A stretch of DNA of 64,000 nucleotides from Nocardia arthritidis (GTDB taxonomy: Bacteria > Actinomycetota > Actinomycetes > Mycobacteriales > Mycobacteriaceae), in NCBI RefSeq assembly GCF_011801145.1, contig NZ_CP046172.1, positions 9,052,001 to 9,116,000 on the forward strand. The letters are read 5' to 3'. Positions 42,477 to 52,840 of this stretch are shown here, one piece after another. Positions within the stretch are counted from its first letter, which is position 1; each line of letters opens with the position of its first letter. Both the position numbers and the translations under genes were made by a program. The notes beneath the pieces are model-generated. The model was not told the DNA's origin. It made no database searches and worked only from the letters and a program-made list of their open reading frames with translations.

Positions 42477-43193
42477 TCACTGCGGCGGGGCCTGCAGGAC
42501 CGGCCGGTCCGGGATCTCGCTGGCCAGCCAGTGGCCGTTGACCTTCTGCATTCGCACGATGATGGGCCCGGTGGCGCTCGGCTGCGCCTCGCCGCCCTTG
42601 GAGGCGCTCACCACCAGGTTCACCAGCAGTTCGGCCCGGTCGTCGGTGAGCATCGTCACGCCCGTCGGCCCGGGTTTGGCATCGGCCTTGACCTGGGCCT
42701 GCCCCAGCGCGGAGAACGTGGTGTCGGCGTACTTGTCGAATTCGGCGAGCATGGTTCCGGTGAGCACGCCGCGCAGTGCGGCCTTGTAACCGTCGACGTT
42801 CTTCGCGTCGGTGGAGTAGATGGTCTTCAGCGCGTTCTCGGCGGCGGCCTTGACCTCCTCCGTCGACTTGGTGTCGATGAACGCCTTATTGCTGTCGTCG
42901 ACGCCGGGACGCAGCGCGGCGAGCACCGCGAACGCGCCGAGCAGCACGGCGGCGACCGATAACGCCGCGACGCCTAGCCAGGACCGCTTCGGACCCGCCG
43001 GGCGCGGCAACCTCAGCTTCGGGCGCCGGGCAGGCGCGGCGGCGGGCTCGGGATCGCGCCGCGGCCGCGCCGCGGAACCGGAAACCCTGGTCCGCGTCGC
43101 GCGCGCGGCGGCCGGGCGCGGCTTGGCGCGCTGCGCGGTCTCCGCGGGCTTGCGCTTGGATGTGACCCGATTGACCGGTCGACCAGATGCCAT
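42477..43193 (-). CDS. Mce-associated membrane protein
   Basis: A 238-residue protein typical of the last genes of mce operons. A long basic, Pro/Ala/Arg-rich cytoplasmic tail (1-70) precedes one transmembrane helix (SWLGVAALSVAAVLLGAFAV), then a periplasmic domain with the family pattern (AENALKTIYSTDAKNVDGYK, EFDKYADTTF, MQKVNGHWLASEI). These proteins stabilise or assist the Mce transporter. ATG at 43193 has GGAGA upstream; the open frame extends further without homology. It follows the next Mas gene after 10 nt. Confidence 0.85.
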   Translation of the reverse strand: MASGRPVNRVTSKRKPAETAQRAKPRPAAARATRTRVSGSAARPRRDPEPAAAPARRPKLRLPRPAGPKRSWLGVAALSVAAVLLGAFAVLAALRPGVDDSNKAFIDTKSTEEVKAAAENALKTIYSTDAKNVDGYKAALRGVLTGTMLAEFDKYADTTFSALGQAQVKADAKPGPTGVTMLTDDRAELLVNLVVSASKGGEAQPSATGPIIVRMQKVNGHWLASEIPDRPVLQAPPQ

Positions 43194-43203
43194 CACTGTT
43201 CTC

Positions 43204-43914
43204 CTACGATCCGGGCTTCGGCGTCGGCTGCGCGGGCGGGGCCGGAGTCTGCGGGGCCGCCGGGTTCGCGGGCGCCTGGGTATCCGAGCCGAGCTCCACC
43301 GGCTGCTCCAGCGAGGCCACCTGCTCGGCCTTCCAGACATCGCCGACCTTGGCCATATTCAGGCTCCAGGTGTAGCGGTAGTTATCCGGCGGCTGCGAGT
43401 GGTCCTTCTTGGTCTCGGTCACCCGCAGCACCACGATGGCCGAGGCGCGATCGAGTTCGCTGTCGAGTTCGGTGAGCGACGAGCCGACCACCTTCGAATT
43501 GACCTGCACGCCCGCGCTGGTCATCATCGCCTCGATCTGCTGCTGATTCTTGGTGGCCGAATCCAGCAGCGCACCGGTCATCGACGAACGCTGCAGCGCG
43601 GACGAGCCGGGCACATCGTCGAGGTTGGTGGTGGTCATATTGAGCGCGGCCTGCCGGGCGCCGTCCAGCGCGGCCTCGCGGGCCTGCGCGCGCGGGCCGT
43701 CGGTGAAATAGGCGGCCCGCACCCAGCCGACACCGAACCAGGCGGCCGCGGCCAGCGCGACCACCAGCGCGGTGGAGGAGACCACGAATGCGATCGTGCG
43801 CGCCTTACCGGTGCCGACCTGTTCGTTCGTTGACTTGGCGAGCCCCGCGGGCCGCTCGTCGGCCGAGGTTTGTCTCGGCTGCGAATCGGATTCCTTGGTT
43901 ATGTCGATGCTCAC
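43204..43914 (-). CDS. Mce-associated membrane protein
   Basis: A 236-residue protein: cytoplasmic N-terminus, transmembrane helix (FVVSSTALVVALAAAAWFGV), and a periplasmic NTF2-like domain (RQAALNMTTTNLDD, MTSAGVQVNSKVVG, WSLNMAKVGDVWKAEQV) with a Pro-rich tail. Second Mas-type protein of the operon. I prefer GTG 43914, preceded by AGGTG; GTG 43923 adds three residues without a binding site. Starts 28 nt after mceF. Confidence 0.83.
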   Translation of the reverse strand: MSIDITKESDSQPRQTSADERPAGLAKSTNEQVGTGKARTIAFVVSSTALVVALAAAAWFGVGWVRAAYFTDGPRAQAREAALDGARQAALNMTTTNLDDVPGSSALQRSSMTGALLDSATKNQQQIEAMMTSAGVQVNSKVVGSSLTELDSELDRASAIVVLRVTETKKDHSQPPDNYRYTWSLNMAKVGDVWKAEQVASLEQPVELGSDTQAPANPAAPQTPAPPAQPTPKPGS

Positions 43915-43942
43915 GCAAGACACCTAACGTCGTCGGTCTCGG

Positions 43943-45184
43943 TCACCGCTTCGGCGTGACCCCCATCAAAGTGGCCAGCTGGACGGCGACCGGGTTCAGA
44001 TTCAGCTTGTCCGGATCGGTCTTCGGGACGGTATCCCACGGCTGCGCGATGCTGGGGTCGGCCAGCTCGGCGCGTTCGCCGCCGCGCACCGCCGTCGGAT
44101 TACCGAACGGCACGGTGCACTTCGCGTCCTTGTTGAACGGGAACTCGTCGCGGGTGTCGTCGAAATTCGGATCCTTGGCCTTCATCTCGGCCAGAATCCG
44201 CTGAGTGCCCTCGTAGCCGACCGTACACGCGGGCGGATTATTGGTTTCCAGCACCAGGCCGAAGTGGCTGGTGCCGTCGCCCGGTGCGGTCGAGGAACCG
44301 CCCACCGAGAGGTGCGGCAGCATCTGCAGCAGCGGCTTGATCGCGTAGAACTTCGGCGAGATCGTCAGCAGCAATTCGCGCAGGTTGCCGAAATCCTGGG
44401 TCAGCGCGGGGCCGCTCTCCTTGATCAAAGCCTGCAGCGCCGCGCCCGCATCCGTGCCGGTGCCGATCAAACGACGGATATCCGGGTCGTTGGAACGCAA
44501 TTGGGCGGTGAGCTGATCGAGGCCGTCGCTGAACCTGCGGATCGCATCCGACTGGTCCACCTGGGTGCCGAGCGCGACCTTGCCGTCCTCGATCAACCGA
44601 ATCGTCTGCGGCAGTGTGTCATTGAAGGTGGCGGTGAACTTGTTGAGCGAGTCGACGAAGACCTTCAGATCGTCGCCCTTACCGTTGAACGCCTTGCCGA
44701 GCTCGGTCACCGTGGTGTTCAGCGCGGTGAGATCGACCGTGCGCGTGAAGGTGTCGACGCTCTGCACCAGCGTCTCGACCGAAACCGGCGTGCTGGCACC
44801 GTGAATCACCGAACCGTCTTTCAGGTACGGCCCCTTGTCCGCGTCCGGCTGCAGATCCAGATACTGCTCACCGATCGCGGAGCGGTTCGCCACAACGGCT
44901 TTCGCGTTGTCCGGGATCTTCGGCGCGTCCGAATTGAGTTCGAGATCCATGACGACACCGTCGGAGCTCAACTCGAGATCGCCGACCCGGCCCACCGGAA
45001 CGCCCCGATAGGTCACCTCGGCGCCCTTATAGATGCCGCCGGTCTGCTTGGCCTGCACCTTCACCTGGTATTGGCCGAAGCCCAGCATCTGGTTCAGCCG
45101 AATGTATTTCGCGCCGACGAAAACCACACCGACAACGGCGATCACCGCGAACGCGATCAGCTGCCACCGAACCAGCCTTGTCAT
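43943..45184 (-). CDS. mceF: MceF subunit of the Mce lipid transporter
   Basis: A 413-residue MlaD-domain protein. N-terminal helix (WQLIAFAVIAVVGVVFVGAK), MCE domain (VKVQAKQTGGIYKGAEVTYR, VPVGRVGDLEL) and a long helical domain (about 150-330) that in Mce complexes forms a needle-like channel across the periplasm. Cysteines occur in PACTVGYEG and AKCTVPFG, near the C-terminus. Overlaps mceE by four bases. The channel carries lipids or sterols inward; the substrate of this system is unknown. Confidence 0.93.
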   Translation of the reverse strand: MTRLVRWQLIAFAVIAVVGVVFVGAKYIRLNQMLGFGQYQVKVQAKQTGGIYKGAEVTYRGVPVGRVGDLELSSDGVVMDLELNSDAPKIPDNAKAVVANRSAIGEQYLDLQPDADKGPYLKDGSVIHGASTPVSVETLVQSVDTFTRTVDLTALNTTVTELGKAFNGKGDDLKVFVDSLNKFTATFNDTLPQTIRLIEDGKVALGTQVDQSDAIRRFSDGLDQLTAQLRSNDPDIRRLIGTGTDAGAALQALIKESGPALTQDFGNLRELLLTISPKFYAIKPLLQMLPHLSVGGSSTAPGDGTSHFGLVLETNNPPACTVGYEGTQRILAEMKAKDPNFDDTRDEFPFNKDAKCTVPFGNPTAVRGGERAELADPSIAQPWDTVPKTDPDKLNLNPVAVQLATLMGVTPKR

Positions 45185-46440
45185 CGCGGACCACCCACTC
45201 CCAGCTGTTCGAGGATCTTGCCGACCGGATCCTGCGGGCCCGGCACGCCGACCGCGGGTACCGGCGCGAGCGCCATATTCGGTGGCAGCGGCAGCAGCGA
45301 CACCGTCGGCCAGCCCGGACGCGGACCGTTGCCGTTGTAGTAGGGGTTGGTCGGATTCACCGGCACCGGCGGGCCGGGCGGCGGGATGTAGACCGGATCG
45401 GGTTTGCCGACACCGAGATTGCTCAGCGTCTGACCGATCTGCAGGTCCACCGACAGCCAGGTGTTCAGCTGGCCGCCGTAGAGGCCGTCCAACGAGGAGT
45501 CGGGGAACGGATAGGTGGGGATGAGCGGGAACGCGGTCACCAAATCCGGTGCGGCCCTACCCAATTCCTGCAGCGTCGGCCGCAGCGAGGTGAGGTCGCG
45601 GATCAGGTCGTCCTTCGACTTGTTCAGGATGTCGAAGCCCGCCTGACCGACCCGGTCCAGCTGCTGCAGCAGCGAGATCAGTTGCGGCCGTTGCTCATTC
45701 AGGATCTTGATGCCCTGCGGCAGCTCGTCGAGCACCTTGCCGATCTGATCGTTCTGCGCCGCGACCCGGCCGCCGAGCGTGTTCAGATTGTCCAGGGCCC
45801 TGTTGATCTCGTCGACCTGCTGATTGAGACCGATCACCAATTTGTCGGCCTGCTCCAGCAGCGAGCGCACATGCGGCTCACGGCCGCCGAGGGTTTTGTT
45901 GAGCTCGGTGACGATCGGCGTCAGATTCGCCACGCCACCGCCGTTGAGCAGCAGCGACAGTGCGCCGAGTACCTGCTCCACCTCGGTGGCGTGCCGGGTG
46001 CGCGTCACCGGGATGGTGGCACCGCTGGACAGCTTCTGGCTGTCCGGCTCCTCGGTGGTCGGCTTGGACAGCTCGATGAACTTCTCGCCGAGCAGATTCG
46101 ACTGTCGCACCTCGGCGCGCGCGTTGGCGGGCAGGTCGACCGAATTGCTAACCAGCACATGCACATCGGCGGTCCAGCCGTCCTTGGCCAGCCCAATGTT
46201 CTCCACCCGCCCGACCGGAACGCCGTCCACCTTCACCGCCGACTGCGGCACCAGATCGAGCACGTCGTCGAATTCGATGTTCAGGTTCATCGGATGCGCG
46301 CCGACATCGGCGCCGCCGGGCAGCGGGACGCTGTATATACCGTCGGACGCGCACGAGGTCAGCAGCGTCGCCGATAGGCCGATCGCCAGTACGCCACCGA
46401 AAACACCTGCGCCGGAACGGATTCGACTACCTCTGCTCAC
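45181..46440 (-). CDS. mceE: MceE (LprN-like) lipoprotein subunit
   Basis: A 419-residue MCE-family lipoprotein. The signal peptide ends in the lipobox LLTSC (about residue 30). The MCE domain ([32 protein letters not shown]) and the helical domain follow; a Pro-rich tail ([11 protein letters not shown]) ends the protein. The fifth position and lipidation are diagnostic of MceE. GTG start overlaps mceD. Confidence 0.93.
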   Translation of the reverse strand: MSRGSRIRSGAGVFGGVLAIGLSATLLTSCASDGIYSVPLPGGADVGAHPMNLNIEFDDVLDLVPQSAVKVDGVPVGRVENIGLAKDGWTADVHVLVSNSVDLPANARAEVRQSNLLGEKFIELSKPTTEEPDSQKLSSGATIPVTRTRHATEVEQVLGALSLLLNGGGVANLTPIVTELNKTLGGREPHVRSLLEQADKLVIGLNQQVDEINRALDNLNTLGGRVAAQNDQIGKVLDELPQGIKILNEQRPQLISLLQQLDRVGQAGFDILNKSKDDLIRDLTSLRPTLQELGRAAPDLVTAFPLIPTYPFPDSSLDGLYGGQLNTWLSVDLQIGQTLSNLGVGKPDPVYIPPPGPPVPVNPTNPYYNGNGPRPGWPTVSLLPLPPNMALAPVPAVGVPGPQDPVGKILEQLGVGGPR

Positions 46441-47705
46441 CGGTCACCTCCCCGCTGGGACGGCGGCTGCTGATTCGACGGCGTGCCGGGAACGGTGCCG
46501 GGCACCGGGGCCCGCTGCTCGTTCTCGCCGCTGAGGATGCCGAACGGCAGGATCAGCGACGGCGTCTTCACGCCCGCGGTGATCTGATCGCTGAGCTCCT
46601 TGCAGTGATCGAGGATCGGCCGCATCTGCCTGCCGAGCGCCTCGAATTTGGGATCGCCCGGCCGCAGCTTGCTGACATCGATCAGCTTGCACATCACGCC
46701 GAACGGATCCTGCAGATCGGTGAAGTTGGAACGCATATCGAGGGTGCCCGATTCGGCGTTGTGGATATTGACCAGATTGCTCAGCGCCAGCGGCAGCACC
46801 GGCAGCGCCTTGGCCAGATCGTCGCGCTGATCGGCGAGCGTCTTGGTGAGCGTGATCAGCGCTTCGGCATTGCCCTTGATCTGGTCACGGTTGTTGTCGA
46901 CGAACCGCGCGACATCACCGAGCGCGACCGACAGCAGGTTAAGCGCCTGCCCGAGGGTCTGGCGCTCATTGGCGAGGAAGCCGGACAGATCGGCCAGCTG
47001 TGCGTTGAAAGTCCGCACCTGATCGTCGTTCTGGGCCAGCATGGTGACGAACGTCTGCAGGTTCTTGATGGTGTCGAAGATGTCCCCGCGCGCGTCGGAG
47101 AAATAGCGCGCGGCCCGCGAGAGCTGAGTCAGGCTGTTGGCCAACGCTTCTCCGTTGCCCGCCAGGTTCGCCGCCGAGGTGCGCACCAGCGTATTCACCG
47201 CGCCGTCCTTGTTGGCGCCGTTGGGGCCCAACGCATCCGACAGTTCGGTGATGCTCTTGTACAGCTGGTCCACCTCGACCGGGGTCACCGTGTGATCGCG
47301 CGGAATCGTCGCGGTGCGAGCCATTTTCGGCCCGCCCTGATAGACCGGCGTCAGCTGGATGTAGCGGTCGGACACGATCGATGGGGTGATCTGCGCGGCC
47401 CTGGCATCGGCCGGGATATCGTACGAACGGTCAACGCTCATCACGATTTTGACCTGATCGCCGATCGGCTGCACCGAATCGACATGTCCCACCGGCACAC
47501 CGAGGATGCGCACGTCCGAACCCTCGTAGATGCCGACCGAGCGATCGAAGTACGCGGTGATGGTCGTGGTGGTGAGCCGATCGAACAGCCACCACAGCGC
47601 ACCGACGGCAACCACCGCGGCCACGGTCACCAGCGCGATGACGGCCTTTGTGCCCCGGCCGGATTCGCGCAACGCGGTGAGCGGTTCCCTACGCCAGTTC
47701 GCCAA
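46437..47705 (-). CDS. mceD: MceD subunit of the Mce lipid transporter
   Basis: A 422-residue MCE protein with one N-terminal helix ([20 protein letters not shown]), the MCE domain ([31 protein letters not shown]), a helical tail and a Pro/Gln-rich C-terminus. TTG start at 47705 with GGGAGGT seven nt upstream, one base after the mceC stop. Confidence 0.93.
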   Translation of the reverse strand: MANWRREPLTALRESGRGTKAVIALVTVAAVVAVGALWWLFDRLTTTTITAYFDRSVGIYEGSDVRILGVPVGHVDSVQPIGDQVKIVMSVDRSYDIPADARAAQITPSIVSDRYIQLTPVYQGGPKMARTATIPRDHTVTPVEVDQLYKSITELSDALGPNGANKDGAVNTLVRTSAANLAGNGEALANSLTQLSRAARYFSDARGDIFDTIKNLQTFVTMLAQNDDQVRTFNAQLADLSGFLANERQTLGQALNLLSVALGDVARFVDNNRDQIKGNAEALITLTKTLADQRDDLAKALPVLPLALSNLVNIHNAESGTLDMRSNFTDLQDPFGVMCKLIDVSKLRPGDPKFEALGRQMRPILDHCKELSDQITAGVKTPSLILPFGILSGENEQRAPVPGTVPGTPSNQQPPSQRGGDR

Positions 47706-47706
47706 C

Positions 47707-48717
47707 TCAGTTACCTCCCAGGTTGCGTACCGGCGGGCGGTTGCCCGGTACCTCCGGCAGGGCGGGCGGAATCAGGTTGACGATCACCGCGTCGAACCAG
47801 CGGCCGGTGCCGAGCACGTTCGCGTAGATGCCGTAGAACGGCGCGGCCAGCTCCAGCGTTTTGGACAGGTCCTGCTGGTGGGCGTTGAGCAGATCGATCG
47901 CCGACTTCAGATTCGTCAGCGCCGGACCGATCTGCTGCTCGTTATCCTTCACCAGCGCGGTCAGCTCGGCGGCGACGGTGCGCGCGCCGGAAAGCAGCTG
48001 GGCGATGGACTGCTGGCGAATGTTGAGCTCGGTGAGCAGTTGCCCGCCGTCGCCGAGCAGCTTCTCGAACTGGGCGTTGCGGTCGGCGAGCACCTGGGTG
48101 ACACCGCGGGTGGCGGCGAACAGCTTCTTCAGCTCCTCGTCCCGCTTGGCCAGCGTCTCCGACAGCCGGGCCACACCGTCGATGGAGCTGCGGATCTCCG
48201 GCGGCGTCGTGGCGAACGCGTCGGAGAGCACCTGCATGCTGTTGGCCAGCTGGCCGGTATCGATCTGGTCGATCTGCTTGGCCGCATCGCTGAACGCGTC
48301 CACCACGTCGTACGGGGAAACGGTGCGCGACAACGGAATCGGCTTACCCGGATCGGCGGGACGCGACCCCTTGGGATCCAGCGCCAGATACTTCTGCCCG
48401 AGCAGGGTCTTGATCTGGATGGACGCGGTGGTCTCGTCCCCGATCCAGGCGTCCTGGGTGCGGAAGTCGACCCGAACCTTGTTGCCGTCCAGCCGCACAT
48501 CCGACACCGAGCCGACCTTCACGCCGGCGATGCGCACCTCGTTGCCCTTCTTGAGGCCCGCGGCCTCGGAGAACTCCGCGGTGTATTTGGTGCCGGCGCC
48601 AATGATCGGCAGCCGGTCGAGGAAGAACGCCGATACCGTCACCAGCAGGACCATCGCCAGGCCGAGCACACCCATGAATGCGGGGCTGCGCTTGCCGAGC
48701 AGGATCCGGTCGTCCAT
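47707..48717 (-). CDS. mceC: MceC subunit of the Mce lipid transporter
   Basis: A 336-residue MCE protein: N-terminal helix ([19 protein letters not shown]), MCE domain ([33 protein letters not shown]) and a helical domain of about 190 residues. The start codon abuts the mceB stop (TAA-ATG). Confidence 0.93.
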   Translation of the reverse strand: MDDRILLGKRSPAFMGVLGLAMVLLVTVSAFFLDRLPIIGAGTKYTAEFSEAAGLKKGNEVRIAGVKVGSVSDVRLDGNKVRVDFRTQDAWIGDETTASIQIKTLLGQKYLALDPKGSRPADPGKPIPLSRTVSPYDVVDAFSDAAKQIDQIDTGQLANSMQVLSDAFATTPPEIRSSIDGVARLSETLAKRDEELKKLFAATRGVTQVLADRNAQFEKLLGDGGQLLTELNIRQQSIAQLLSGARTVAAELTALVKDNEQQIGPALTNLKSAIDLLNAHQQDLSKTLELAAPFYGIYANVLGTGRWFDAVIVNLIPPALPEVPGNRPPVRNLGGN

Positions 48718-49797
48718 TTAGTGGCCTCCCTTGCCACTGCAACGCGGCGCGGCGTTCGTGTAGAGCGGCTGATTGATCGTCGGCAGGTCGGCGGGCAGGT
48801 TCAGCTGCGGCGCGGAGACCGCGCCGGGACCGACGACGATATCGATACCGCACAGGTAGAACTGGAACCACGAACCGTAACTGCCGACGCGGCCGAGCTT
48901 TTCCATCTTGATCGGCAGGTTCTTCAGCGCCTCGTTCACCTCGTCGCTGCGTTCGTTCAGCGTGCCGGTGAGTTGGCTGAGCCCGGCGATCGAACCCTGC
49001 AGCGTCGGGCGCACCGGAACGAGCAGGTCGGCGGTGGCCGAGGCCAGATTGCCCAGTGAGGTGACGGCGTGGCCGACGGTGTCGCGCTCCGCGGCCAGCC
49101 CGCTGACCAGTGCCTCGGTATTGGTGATGAGCTGGTCGAACTGATCGTCGCGCTTGTTCACCGTCTGCAGCACCTGGGTCAGGTTCGTCACCAGCTGGCC
49201 GATCACCGCATCCTTGTCGGCGATCTTGTTGGTCAGGCTCGCGGTGGTGCCGACCAGATCCTGGATGGTGCCCTGCTCACCCTGGAAGACCTGAATGATC
49301 TCGTAGGACAGCTTGTTCACATCGTCGGCGGTGAGCGTGCGGAACAGCGGCCGGAATCCGTTGAACAGCGTCGTCAGGTTCAGCGCCGGACGGGTCTGCT
49401 CCAGCGGAATCGTGCCGCCGCCGTTGATCTTTCGGCCCTGTGCGCCCGGCCCCTGCTCCAGCGCGATATAGCGCTGGCCCACCAGGTTGCGGTACTTGAT
49501 GGTGGCGATGGTCGAGGCGGGCAGCCAATTGCGGTCGGTGAGTTCGAAATTCACCTCGGCCAGCCGCTTGTCCACGATCTTGACCCCGGTCACCTTGCCG
49601 ACCCGCACACCGGCGATGCGCACTTCGTCGCCGTTGTTGAGCGAGGTGACGTCGGTGAACCGGGCCTTGAACGAGGTGCCGCCACCGCTGTAATTGGCGA
49701 TGGACAGCCCGAGGAAGACGGTGACGAACACCGTGACGACCACGAAGATGATCAGTTTGGTCAGCGGCCCGCCGAGGCCGCGCAACTTCTCCCTCAT
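48718..49797 (-). CDS. mceB: MceB subunit of the Mce lipid transporter
   Basis: A 359-residue MCE protein: helix (LTKLIIFVVVTVFVTVFLGL), MCE domain (FKARFTDVTSLNNGDEVRIA, GVRVGKVTGVKIV) and helical domain, with a Cys in FYLCGIDI. Overlaps mceA by four bases. Confidence 0.93.
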   Translation of the reverse strand: MREKLRGLGGPLTKLIIFVVVTVFVTVFLGLSIANYSGGGTSFKARFTDVTSLNNGDEVRIAGVRVGKVTGVKIVDKRLAEVNFELTDRNWLPASTIATIKYRNLVGQRYIALEQGPGAQGRKINGGGTIPLEQTRPALNLTTLFNGFRPLFRTLTADDVNKLSYEIIQVFQGEQGTIQDLVGTTASLTNKIADKDAVIGQLVTNLTQVLQTVNKRDDQFDQLITNTEALVSGLAAERDTVGHAVTSLGNLASATADLLVPVRPTLQGSIAGLSQLTGTLNERSDEVNEALKNLPIKMEKLGRVGSYGSWFQFYLCGIDIVVGPGAVSAPQLNLPADLPTINQPLYTNAAPRCSGKGGH

Positions 49798-51140
49798 CGC
49801 ACGCTCACCTCGCTACCGCGCAGCGCCGGAGCGCCGATCCGGGTGATCCAACTCGGCACCTGTTCCGGCGAAACGCCTTGCGCCGCACCGTAGATCGCGC
49901 CGAGCGCGCGCTGCTCGGCGGGTGAGCCGACGGTGGTCGGCGCCTTGGCGGCCGGGTACGCGCTGAACTGCGGCGGCGACAACTCACCGGTCGTCTGATC
50001 GCCCGGGTTGCGGCTGGGCACCGCGTAGGAACCGTCGCTGAACGGGCCGTGCGGATACTGACCCGGATCGACGCCGGACGGCGGCTCGGGCACACACCAC
50101 GGTCCCTCGGTGCTCAACCAGCGCGGCTCATCCTGATTCGGCAGGTAGCGGCCGCGAGTGTTGGTGAGCGCCACCGAAACTCGCGAACCGGGATGGTCCG
50201 AGCCCTGGCCCATGATCTGGTCGATGCGCGGCTTCACCTTCGCGAAATTGGCCAGCGCACAGGCATAGCTCGGCGAGTAGTAGGCCAACTGCTCCAGCGC
50301 GGGCCGCGAATCGGCGGATACGTCGATGATGTTGTCGCGGTTGGCGATCAGGAAATCGGCGGTGGTCGCCGACGCCGGGGTCAGCACCGCGTACAGCGAA
50401 TCGATATCGAAACGCCGCTGCACGATGGTGGCATTGGTGGTCCGGAAATTGTCCAGCGTCTCGACCAGCTGCGGCAGCGCGTCCGAGTAGGTCGCGGCGA
50501 CATCGGCGAAGCTCCTGATGTCCTGCTGCAGATCGGGCATCACGCCGTTGAGTCCGCGGAAGATATTGTCCAGCTTGTCGACGCTGTCACCGAGCGCCAA
50601 CCCCTGACCGGACAGCGCCTGCGCCAGCGAGCCGAGGGTGTTCGCCAGATCCTGCGGCGGAATCGCCTGCAGCAGCGGCAGCAGATCGTCGAACAGCTTG
50701 CTCAACTCGATCGAATTGCCGCTCTTGTCCTGATGCAGCGTGACGCCGTCGGTCAGCTTGCCGCTCGGCTGCTCCGGGACGATCAGATCCACATACCGCT
50801 CGCCGAACAGCGTCTTCGGCAGCAGCCGCGCCGTCGCGTTCGATGGAATCTGTTGCGCCTTCGCGGGATCGATGGCCAGGTGCAGCGTCACCTTGCCGCC
50901 CTCGGACTCGCTGGAGCGCACCTCGCCGACCGAGACGCCGCGCACCTTCACCTCGGCATTGCGGGTGAGCGCGTTGCCGACGGTGTCGGTGATCAGGTTG
51001 ACCTTCACGGTGTCGGTGAAGGTCTTGTTGTATATCGCGATCGTCGTCCAGAGGAACAGCGCGACGATCACGAAGAACGCGATACCGAGCAGCCGGACTC
51101 GCAGCTTCTCCGTCGCGCGCCAGGCCTGCACCGAGCTCAT
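49794..51140 (-). CDS. mceA: MceA subunit of the Mce lipid transporter
   Basis: A 448-residue MCE protein, first of the six. N-terminal helix (LLGIAFFVIVALFLWTTIAI), MCE domain (VKVNLITDTVGNALTRNAEV, GVSVGEVRSS), helical domain, then an extended Pro/Ser-rich C-terminal region. ATG at 51140; 25 nt after yrbEB. Mce proteins hetero-oligomerise into the channel. Confidence 0.93.
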   Translation of the reverse strand: MSSVQAWRATEKLRVRLLGIAFFVIVALFLWTTIAIYNKTFTDTVKVNLITDTVGNALTRNAEVKVRGVSVGEVRSSESEGGKVTLHLAIDPAKAQQIPSNATARLLPKTLFGERYVDLIVPEQPSGKLTDGVTLHQDKSGNSIELSKLFDDLLPLLQAIPPQDLANTLGSLAQALSGQGLALGDSVDKLDNIFRGLNGVMPDLQQDIRSFADVAATYSDALPQLVETLDNFRTTNATIVQRRFDIDSLYAVLTPASATTADFLIANRDNIIDVSADSRPALEQLAYYSPSYACALANFAKVKPRIDQIMGQGSDHPGSRVSVALTNTRGRYLPNQDEPRWLSTEGPWCVPEPPSGVDPGQYPHGPFSDGSYAVPSRNPGDQTTGELSPPQFSAYPAAKAPTTVGSPAEQRALGAIYGAAQGVSPEQVPSWITRIGAPALRGSEVSVR

Positions 51141-51165
51141 GACGCCCTCCCGAGCAACCGCCGCC

Positions 51166-52032
51166 TCATCCCGCGACCCGCACTGTCGTCGTCGTACCCC
51201 AAATCGCCAGGCTGAGGAAGAAATCGAGCACGTTGAGCAGCACGATCGCGGCGCGCACCGCGCGGCCGACCGCGACGCCGACGCCCGCCGGGCCGCCGGT
51301 GGCGTGGAAGCCGTAGTAGCAGTGCACCAGGATGATCACGAATGCGAAGATCAGCACCTTCAGGAATGAATAGAGCACGTCTTCGGGTGGCAGGAACAGA
51401 CTGAAATAGTGGTCGTAGGAACCGCTGGACTGCCCGTTGAACCAGACGCTGATCTGACGCGATGCGATGTAGGTGCCGAGCAGGCCGACGACGTACAGCG
51501 GGATCACCGCGACGAATCCGGCGATCACCCGGCTGGTCACCAGGAACGGCACACCGGGCACCGCCATGACCTCCAGCGCGTCGATCTCCTCGGAGATCCG
51601 CATGGCGCCGAGCTGCGCGGTGAAACCACAGCCCACCGTCGCCGACAGCGCGATCGCCGCGACCAGCGGCGCGATCTCGCGGGTGTTGATGTAGGCGGTG
51701 AGGAAGCCGGTGAGCACCGAACTACCAAGGGCATCAAGGGCTTTGAAACCCTGCAAACCGACGACGACCCCCACCGAGCCGGACATGAAGATGATCACGC
51801 CGATGGTGCCGCCGATGACGGCGAGCGCGCCGGAGCCGAAGGTCACCTCGGCCAGCAGCCGCATGACCTCCTTCCGGTAGTGCACCGCGGTGCGCGGAAT
51901 CCAAGCGATCGCCCTGGCGTAGAACGACATCTGCTCGCCCGCGCGATCCACCACATTCAATGGGGCACGCACGATTTGCACGACCCGACGGGTCGACTTG
52001 GCCAGGGCCGGGTTGCGATACGACGTTGCCAC
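51166..52032 (-). CDS. yrbEB: YrbE B permease of the Mce transporter
   Basis: A 288-residue MlaE-type permease with about five transmembrane helices. The family motif around the EQ-loop-like segment ISEEIDALEVMAVPGVPFLV contacts the ATPase MceG; FHATGGPAGVGVAVGRAV lies near the C-terminus. GTG start; two bases after yrbEA. Confidence 0.93.
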   Translation of the reverse strand: MATSYRNPALAKSTRRVVQIVRAPLNVVDRAGEQMSFYARAIAWIPRTAVHYRKEVMRLLAEVTFGSGALAVIGGTIGVIIFMSGSVGVVVGLQGFKALDALGSSVLTGFLTAYINTREIAPLVAAIALSATVGCGFTAQLGAMRISEEIDALEVMAVPGVPFLVTSRVIAGFVAVIPLYVVGLLGTYIASRQISVWFNGQSSGSYDHYFSLFLPPEDVLYSFLKVLIFAFVIILVHCYYGFHATGGPAGVGVAVGRAVRAAIVLLNVLDFFLSLAIWGTTTTVRVAG

Positions 52033-52034
52033 GG

Positions 52035-52829
52035 TTATGCGCCCTTGGCGGGGACGACCTGCAGGTACACCAGGGTCAGCACCAGGTTCACGAAGAACAA
52101 CACCAGGAACGTGATCACTACCGATTGGTTCACCGCTTCACCGACTCCTTTCGGGCCACCCTTGGGGTTGAGGCCCTTGTACGCGGCGATCACGCCTGCG
52201 ATGACACCGAATATCGCGGCCTTGATCTCGCCGATCCACAGATCGGGCAGCTGGGCCAGCGCCGAGAACGACGCCAGGTACGCGCCGGGCGTACCGCCCT
52301 GCAGGAGCACGTTGAAGAAGTAGCCGCCCGCGATACCGACGACCGAGACCAGGCCGTTGAGCAGCAGCGCGACCAGGGTCATGCCGAGCACCCTCGGCAC
52401 CACCAGCCGGTGGATCGGATCGACGCCGAGCACCTCCATGGCGTCGATCTCCTCACGGATGGTCCGGGAGCCGAGGTCGGCGGCCACCGCCGAGCCCGCG
52501 GCGCCCGCGATGATCAGCGAGGTCACCACGGGGGCCGCCTGCTGCACGGTGGCGAGCACACTTGTTGCGCCGGTGAAGGATTCGGCGCCGAGCTGTTTGA
52601 TCAGCGAGCCGGTCTGCAGTGCGACGACCGCACCGAACGGGATGGCAACCAGCGCACTGGGCAGGATCGAGACACTCGCGATGAACCACGACTGCTCGAT
52701 GAACTCGCGCATCTGGAAGGGCCGGCGGAAGGTCTTGCGCACCACATCGATGAAGAGCGCAAAAATATTGCCGGCCTGGGCAAATCCCGACTCCAGTGGA
52801 GTCCGCAATCGCGCCAGGGTCGAATTCAC
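52035..52829 (-). CDS. yrbEA: YrbE A permease of the Mce transporter
   Basis: A 264-residue MlaE-type permease with TIREEIDAMEVLGVDPIHRL at the coupling site and GLNPKGGPKGVGEAVNQSVV near the C-terminus. It forms the membrane pore with YrbE B. GTG start at 52829; 11 nt after mceG, so ATPase and permeases are translated from one message. Confidence 0.93.
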   Translation of the reverse strand: MNSTLARLRTPLESGFAQAGNIFALFIDVVRKTFRRPFQMREFIEQSWFIASVSILPSALVAIPFGAVVALQTGSLIKQLGAESFTGATSVLATVQQAAPVVTSLIIAGAAGSAVAADLGSRTIREEIDAMEVLGVDPIHRLVVPRVLGMTLVALLLNGLVSVVGIAGGYFFNVLLQGGTPGAYLASFSALAQLPDLWIGEIKAAIFGVIAGVIAAYKGLNPKGGPKGVGEAVNQSVVITFLVLFFVNLVLTLVYLQVVPAKGA

Positions 52830-52840
52830 GATCGCAGATG